64,000 nucleotides of DNA from DATFVA01 sp963839165 (GTDB lineage: Bacteria > Bacteroidota > Ignavibacteria > Ignavibacteriales > Ignavibacteriaceae), in assembly GCA_963839165.1 (NCBI GenBank), contig CAWIUG010000005.1:1550001-1614000 (forward strand), in the 5' to 3' direction. A program made the translations under genes and the position numbers. A model generated the notes under the pieces. The model did no database searches. It was not told the origin of the DNA and saw only the letters and a list, made by a program, of their open reading frames with translations. Below are positions 60,135 through 64,000 of this stretch, in pieces. The number at the start of each line of letters is the position of its first letter. Positions within the stretch are counted from its first letter, which is position 1.

Positions 60135-61610
60135 TTAAAGGGTGAGGGAGAAGATGTGTGATTGATAACCGCGGAGCTCTATAAAAAGCCCGGGATCGTT
60201 TATCTCTTTAACAGTGCGTTTATAAACATTTCCTGTAAGGAGATCTTTAAGGTCGATTTCATTCTTCCCGGTTGGAAGCTCAATTTTCAAACGGCACTGC
60301 GAGGTTGAATGTGTATAATTTATTATAATTATTCTCATTTCTTTTTCAAGTTTCCACATCCATCCAAGAAAATTTTCACAGGTATAATTAATGGGTTCTG
60401 CGTTTACAGGATTAAGCAGCTCCCAGGTGCCTGTCCTGAAAATCTCATCCTTTGTTGCTTCAAGCAGCGTATCGTAATATTTCTGAACCACAACTGATGG
60501 TTTTTCTGCGGGCTCCCGGCTAAGCTGTACAGGAAGTTTCGTCTTCTTCCCCTCAAACTGTCCTTCATTATAAAAGCGGACTCCCTGAATTGTACTTATA
60601 ACAACCGCGGCAGAAAGAGCCTTAAACCTCCCCAGTCTTGTAATGGATCTCTCCTCATCATGGTTCTCAATAAAACGTACGCTTTTCAGCTGGAAATCTT
60701 TATCAGCCTGAAGGTGTGCTTTAATTCCCGGTATGTCTCCTTCCAGAAGCCGATCGTAAAGACGCTTGTCATAAGTGTAATCGAAACCCAGCTGCTGAAG
60801 CTGCCATTCAAGGTCCCAGTAGGCCTCAGCCATAAACATAAAATCAGGATTCTTTTCCTTAGTTGCGGCTATAGCAGTTTTCCAGAATTCCTCAGCGGGC
60901 TTTTCATAATTTACTTTACTAAGAACACCCATCCAGGTATTCTGAAAAACGTTGTTCAGAGGAAGCATCGCCATATCACAACGCACGCCGTCGGCAACCG
61001 AGGCTATGTATGAAAGTTTTTCGGTCATCAACGCTCTGGCTGCTGGTTCAAAGTAATTCACCTGTACTGTATCCGTCCACGGCGGAAAGAAAGGATCCCT
61101 GCCGTGAACCAGGCATAATTGTTTGCCGGCATTAGATTCAAAGAAAGCATAGGGATCTTTTTTACATGAATCTTTATCTGATTGAAGAAATATTTCGGGA
61201 TGAGATTTTATGAGAGGTGAGTTTGCTCCAAAGTGATTAGGAATAAAATCAAGAAACAGCTTCACGCCGCTTTTATTGAGACGTTCCTTAAATTTAAGCA
61301 GCTCATCTTCAGTTCCTAATGCCGGATTGAGTTCATAATCATCTATGGCAAAGGGTGAACCTATTACATCTTCCTTCTTCCAGTCGCTCAATGCCTTCAC
61401 ATACCCGGGCACCAGGTCGATACCAAAACCGCACTTCGCCGCAAGTTCAGAATTTGTTTTCCAGATTCCCATCAGCCACAAGATCTCAATGCCCTTCTCA
61501 TTAAGTTCATCAATAAACTTCTGGTCAATATCCGGAAGCCGGGCATCACGTCCGAATTTTTTAATCCATACTCTCGTATTTACTTCCAGCAGCCGGGGAT
61601 TTATATTCAT
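60135..61610 (-). CDS. GH13 alpha-amylase family enzyme
   Basis: A 491-residue glycoside hydrolase with a (beta/alpha)8 barrel. FLDFIPNHFGANSPL is the first conserved region, VADGVRCDMAML holds the nucleophile Asp, DFMFMAEAYWDLEW the acid-base Glu, and VRFIENHDEERS the third acid. The C-terminal domain (about 400-491) is beta-rich. No signal peptide is seen, so it acts inside the cell on glycogen or other alpha-glucans. Exact specificity is unknown. Confidence 0.9.
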   Translation of the reverse strand: MNINPRLLEVNTRVWIKKFGRDARLPDIDQKFIDELNEKGIEILWLMGIWKTNSELAAKCGFGIDLVPGYVKALSDWKKEDVIGSPFAIDDYELNPALGTEDELLKFKERLNKSGVKLFLDFIPNHFGANSPLIKSHPEIFLQSDKDSCKKDPYAFFESNAGKQLCLVHGRDPFFPPWTDTVQVNYFEPAARALMTEKLSYIASVADGVRCDMAMLPLNNVFQNTWMGVLSKVNYEKPAEEFWKTAIAATKEKNPDFMFMAEAYWDLEWQLQQLGFDYTYDKRLYDRLLEGDIPGIKAHLQADKDFQLKSVRFIENHDEERSITRLGRFKALSAAVVISTIQGVRFYNEGQFEGKKTKLPVQLSREPAEKPSVVVQKYYDTLLEATKDEIFRTGTWELLNPVNAEPINYTCENFLGWMWKLEKEMRIIIINYTHSTSQCRLKIELPTGKNEIDLKDLLTGNVYKRTVKEINDPGLFIELRGYQSHIFSLTL

Positions 61611-62111
61611 TAATTCCTTTCAATCGTAACATTAAATTTAACGAATTATGGGGTAATTATACTCTTGAATTTTCGCACATCTTTTACTTTTTTCAGGGTT
61701 AAGAATTTTATGCCAGGGGATCCATTAGTAATTTTTACTGCATCGAAGTAAAAATGAGATGGGGGCAGAATGTGATTCAGAAGGGAAGGTTGGAATTTTT
61801 TTGTCCCGTCCCTGTTATTAAATTCACAATTATTGTTATATTTTCCCGAACTATTTCGAACCTTTTCATTTAGTTGAGTTTTTAAGCCTTCCTGGCTAGT
61901 TGAGTTTTTTATTCTGATATATTAATCCGCGGTTACCCGCAGCTATGAATATTTTTACGACCCCGTTTTAAGGGTACAGGAGAAATTTATTTTAAGAAAT
62001 TGGTATAATAATTGTCTTAAAGTAGAACATTTAAATCCAAACAAATTAAAAATGTACGGGAAAACAACAGTTTTAATTATTTTTTATGAATTAAGATCCC
62101 AGAGGTATTAG
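61611..62111. other. Intergenic region with a short direct repeat
   Basis: About 500 A+T-rich bases between divergent genes, where promoters for both should lie. The word tagttgagttttt occurs at 61871-61883 and 61897-61909, 26 bases apart. A weak A/T stem (aattaaaa at 62044, ttttaatt at 62071) precedes a T run, 26 bases before the next gene. No coding frame was recognised. Confidence 0.5.
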
Positions 62112-63098
62112 ATGCTAAAAGCTGAAACTATCGAAAATCCTTCCGATAAAATCCTGACAGGCAAATCTGATCTATATGCTAAGAATGGACTGGAAGACGA
62201 GCTCGATAATTATAAAGAAAATGCGATACGGAAAATCAGATTTTCGGTAATTGTAAAACCTGCGATCATTTCATTCGTAGCCCTGATTTTATCTTTTTTT
62301 CTTGATCTGTCTTATGTTCCTATACTCGGAAATGTTTCTATAGATCTGGGAAAAGCCCTCTTCCCTACCTGGCAGCCCGCGCAGGAAATTGTTGAACCCT
62401 TCAGTTTCTGGTGGATGCCGATAATCATATACGGTCTCTTTGCATTTATGGCGTTCCTTGCCTATAATAAGCTGAAGATTGAAGTTTTAAGGAGCCCGGT
62501 AGCTGAAACAATCGACAGGATCATCAACTCCTACCAGAGTATTATCGACAGCATTTCAACCGCTCTTCCTCTTATAGGTGCCGCAATTCTGCTTATAAGT
62601 ATAAAGCTTGGAGAGGAAATATTTTTAGGATTATCGGTTCCTTTCGAAATTAAAGCATTGATCGTACTGGCGCTTGGTAAATTATTTGAACCTGTGCTCG
62701 ATCAGCTTGGCGTTGAATTCCAGAACGTGGTTACTCATGTTCAGGATATGAAGGAAAGATATTTCTCACGTATCCAGATAGAGAATTCCAGGAACCTTGT
62801 TAAGCAGTTAAGCCAGCCCGGTGCAGGCGGCAAAGGCATCGAAATATCTGTCAAGGATCTCGAAGCATATAAAATTCTGCTTGAGAGAACTACTGAGCTC
62901 AGTGAAACACTTGTTACCAACTTCAGCTCGGTTCATCAGATCCTCGAAAAAATTAACAGCATCCAGGGTATTAGTCCCGAAAAAATTGAACACCTCAAAT
63001 CTCTTGCTGCCTCAATACAGCAGGCATCAGTAACCCTGGGAGATGAAAAAACCCAGGCCGGACTCAGGCATCTTGAAGCAATAGTTGTAAAAAAGTGA
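62112..63098 (+). CDS. Membrane protein with TolQ/GldL-like layout
   Basis: A 328-residue protein, family not firmly recognised. Hydrophobic segments lie at about 45-66, 98-118, 148-168 and 176-192. The segment STALPLIGAAILLISIKLGE recalls the third helix of MotA/TolQ/ExbB proteins. The C-terminal 130 residues are cytoplasmic-looking helices (VKDLEAYKILLERTTELSET, then SSVHQILEKINSIQ). The next gene encodes a GldM-like protein, so a GldL-type motor subunit is the best guess, not a firm call. An AGAGGT site precedes the ATG. Confidence 0.55.
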   Translation: MLKAETIENPSDKILTGKSDLYAKNGLEDELDNYKENAIRKIRFSVIVKPAIISFVALILSFFLDLSYVPILGNVSIDLGKALFPTWQPAQEIVEPFSFWWMPIIIYGLFAFMAFLAYNKLKIEVLRSPVAETIDRIINSYQSIIDSISTALPLIGAAILLISIKLGEEIFLGLSVPFEIKALIVLALGKLFEPVLDQLGVEFQNVVTHVQDMKERYFSRIQIENSRNLVKQLSQPGAGGKGIEISVKDLEAYKILLERTTELSETLVTNFSSVHQILEKINSIQGISPEKIEHLKSLAASIQQASVTLGDEKTQAGLRHLEAIVVKK

Positions 63099-63108
63099 GT
63101 GTGAAATT

Positions 63109-64000
63109 ATGATTCAGAAAAACAGGGACAGTAAGTTTATAATCTACCAGGTGCTTTACATTTTTGTTATAACTGTGCTGGCGCTGAAGGGTGCAGATCT
63201 TGATTTGAACAGGGTAGTGTTAAAGGATGAGGTTGTTAATAAGAGTGTACGCGACTCCCTGATGGTTCTGCTCGATTCTCTTACCGCACAGGGTATAAAG
63301 TTTGATGTTAAGGTTGAGGAGAATGCTCTTGAAGAGAATGCTGCTCTGAAAGAAAAACTGGCATCTCTAAATACAAAAATGAAAGACCTTGCACAGAAAG
63401 TAAAAGATCAGCCGCCTGAAGAGAAGCCTAAAGAAAAACCTGTCGTTGAGGAACAGGAGATCCTGCAGTCGCCTATATCGCTTAAACAGACGTTTATTCA
63501 ATATACGTGGAATAAGGCGTCCAATTCCGGCAGCGTTCCGACTTCAATTTATGATCCTAAGGATATGAGCAAACCCCTGGCTGTAATTCCGCCGGGACAG
63601 GAAAAGACATTCGACCTTACTAACCAAACGGAAGTTGTGGCTAAGTACGGCAGCCAGGAGGACAGGATAAAAGTTGTTCCCAACAGACCTCCTGAAGTTA
63701 AAATTGCCCGCGTTACTACTAAGATGAATAATTCTGATATTTATGTTCAGGACCTTCAGAGGATAACGGTCTTTACCGTTACTATTCTGGATGAACGTCC
63801 CGAACAGCTGAAGATAACCTGGAACGGTCCGGTTTCTGTATCGGGACCGTTGAAAGATGCCAAGGGGAACCCCGTATATAATGTGTCATTAAAGATCGCG
63901 TCTAACGAAAACAGATTTGACGAGTGGCTCGACAAATTTGGAAACCTGAGGGAAGCTGATGGAAGGTATAAAGTAAATTTCTTCTTCACAGTAGTTGATG
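63109..64000 (+). CDS. GldM-like protein with one N-terminal helix, partial at window end
   Basis: The frame is open from the ATG at 63109 to the window edge (297 codons, no stop). A short basic cytoplasmic start is followed by one helix, FIIYQVLYIFVITVLALKG, with Asp residues just after it, then a coiled coil (about 75-100), a Lys/Glu/Pro-rich linker (EEKPKEKPVVEEQ) and Ig-like strands. This is the layout of GldM, the periplasm-spanning shaft of the type IX secretion motor; the Y-L-x-x-x-LALK segment fits the GldM helix. It begins ten bases after the preceding gene. Identity is inferred from layout and pairing. Confidence 0.5.
   Translation, partial: MIQKNRDSKFIIYQVLYIFVITVLALKGADLDLNRVVLKDEVVNKSVRDSLMVLLDSLTAQGIKFDVKVEENALEENAALKEKLASLNTKMKDLAQKVKDQPPEEKPKEKPVVEEQEILQSPISLKQTFIQYTWNKASNSGSVPTSIYDPKDMSKPLAVIPPGQEKTFDLTNQTEVVAKYGSQEDRIKVVPNRPPEVKIARVTTKMNNSDIYVQDLQRITVFTVTILDERPEQLKITWNGPVSVSGPLKDAKGNPVYNVSLKIASNENRFDEWLDKFGNLREADGRYKVNFFFTVVD

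Noticed and set aside
62044..62085. A/T-rich stem and T run upstream of the GldL-like gene
   Set aside because: The stem is eight A/T pairs with a 19-base loop, too weak to call as a terminator, and there is no gene on that strand upstream.

Overview
The window looks like chromosome of a member of the Ignavibacteria or a close relative in the Bacteroidota/Chlorobiota group. The case rests on gene content: a PorV/PorQ-family outer-membrane protein, a GldL/GldM-like gene pair at the right edge, DUF4175 and DUF4159 proteins, a BatA-type von Willebrand protein, a complete SUF operon with SufU and SufT, and a promoter of the Bacteroidota form (TTG, 20 bases, TAnnTTTG) in front of sufB. This is inference from families and not from a phylogeny. 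No rRNA, tRNA, transposase, phage gene or CRISPR array was seen.

Layout. 0-5 kb: a cation diffusion facilitator, then a DUF4159/DUF4175 pair on the minus strand. 5-15.7 kb: a gene-poor stretch with a repeated 17-mer, a frameshifted EVE-domain gene, then housekeeping and catabolic genes (GNAT, RmuC, an aromatic amino acid ammonia-lyase with an unusual Ala-Cys-Gly triad, HflX, BatA-like, aconitase). 15.8-21.8 kb: an NtrC-type sigma-54 activator followed by two tandem copies of a three-gene cassette of minor-pilin-like membrane proteins, each copy preceded by a sigma-54-like promoter and a shared TGACGTCA element. 21.9-25.5 kb: a small membrane protein, a free-standing GroES-like protein, and a type III polyketide synthase, methyltransferase and flavoprotein cluster that probably makes a phenolic lipid or quinone. 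25.6-38.5 kb: a surface-glycan locus (glycosyltransferases, FkbM-type methyltransferases, flippase, YfhO protein, polyprenyl-type GT2). 38.5-39.3 kb: a non-coding block with REP-like palindromes, an 11-bp tandem repeat and the suf promoter. 39.3-46.1 kb: sufBCDSU, sufT, a bacilliredoxin and an Rrf2 regulator. 46.6-52.4 kb: a TetR regulator with twin operators driving a YbhGFSR-like exporter. 52.4-57.8 kb: ion antiporters, phosphoglycerate mutase, a PorV-like protein, DoxX and an orphan receiver. 57.9-61.6 kb: small membrane proteins, a TlpA-like thioredoxin, a radical SAM protein and a GH13 enzyme. 62-64 kb: the possible motor pair, the second gene cut by the window edge.

The best candidate for an undescribed system is the duplicated minor-pilin-like cassette with its own sigma-54 activator. 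Its proteins resemble PilV/MshD, PilW and PilX in layout but lack the usual prepilin peptidase signature, and no pilus motor gene lies nearby. Five single-base indels in three genes (EVE, one glycosyltransferase, one ABC ATPase) mean that either assembly errors or recent gene decay must be kept in mind.
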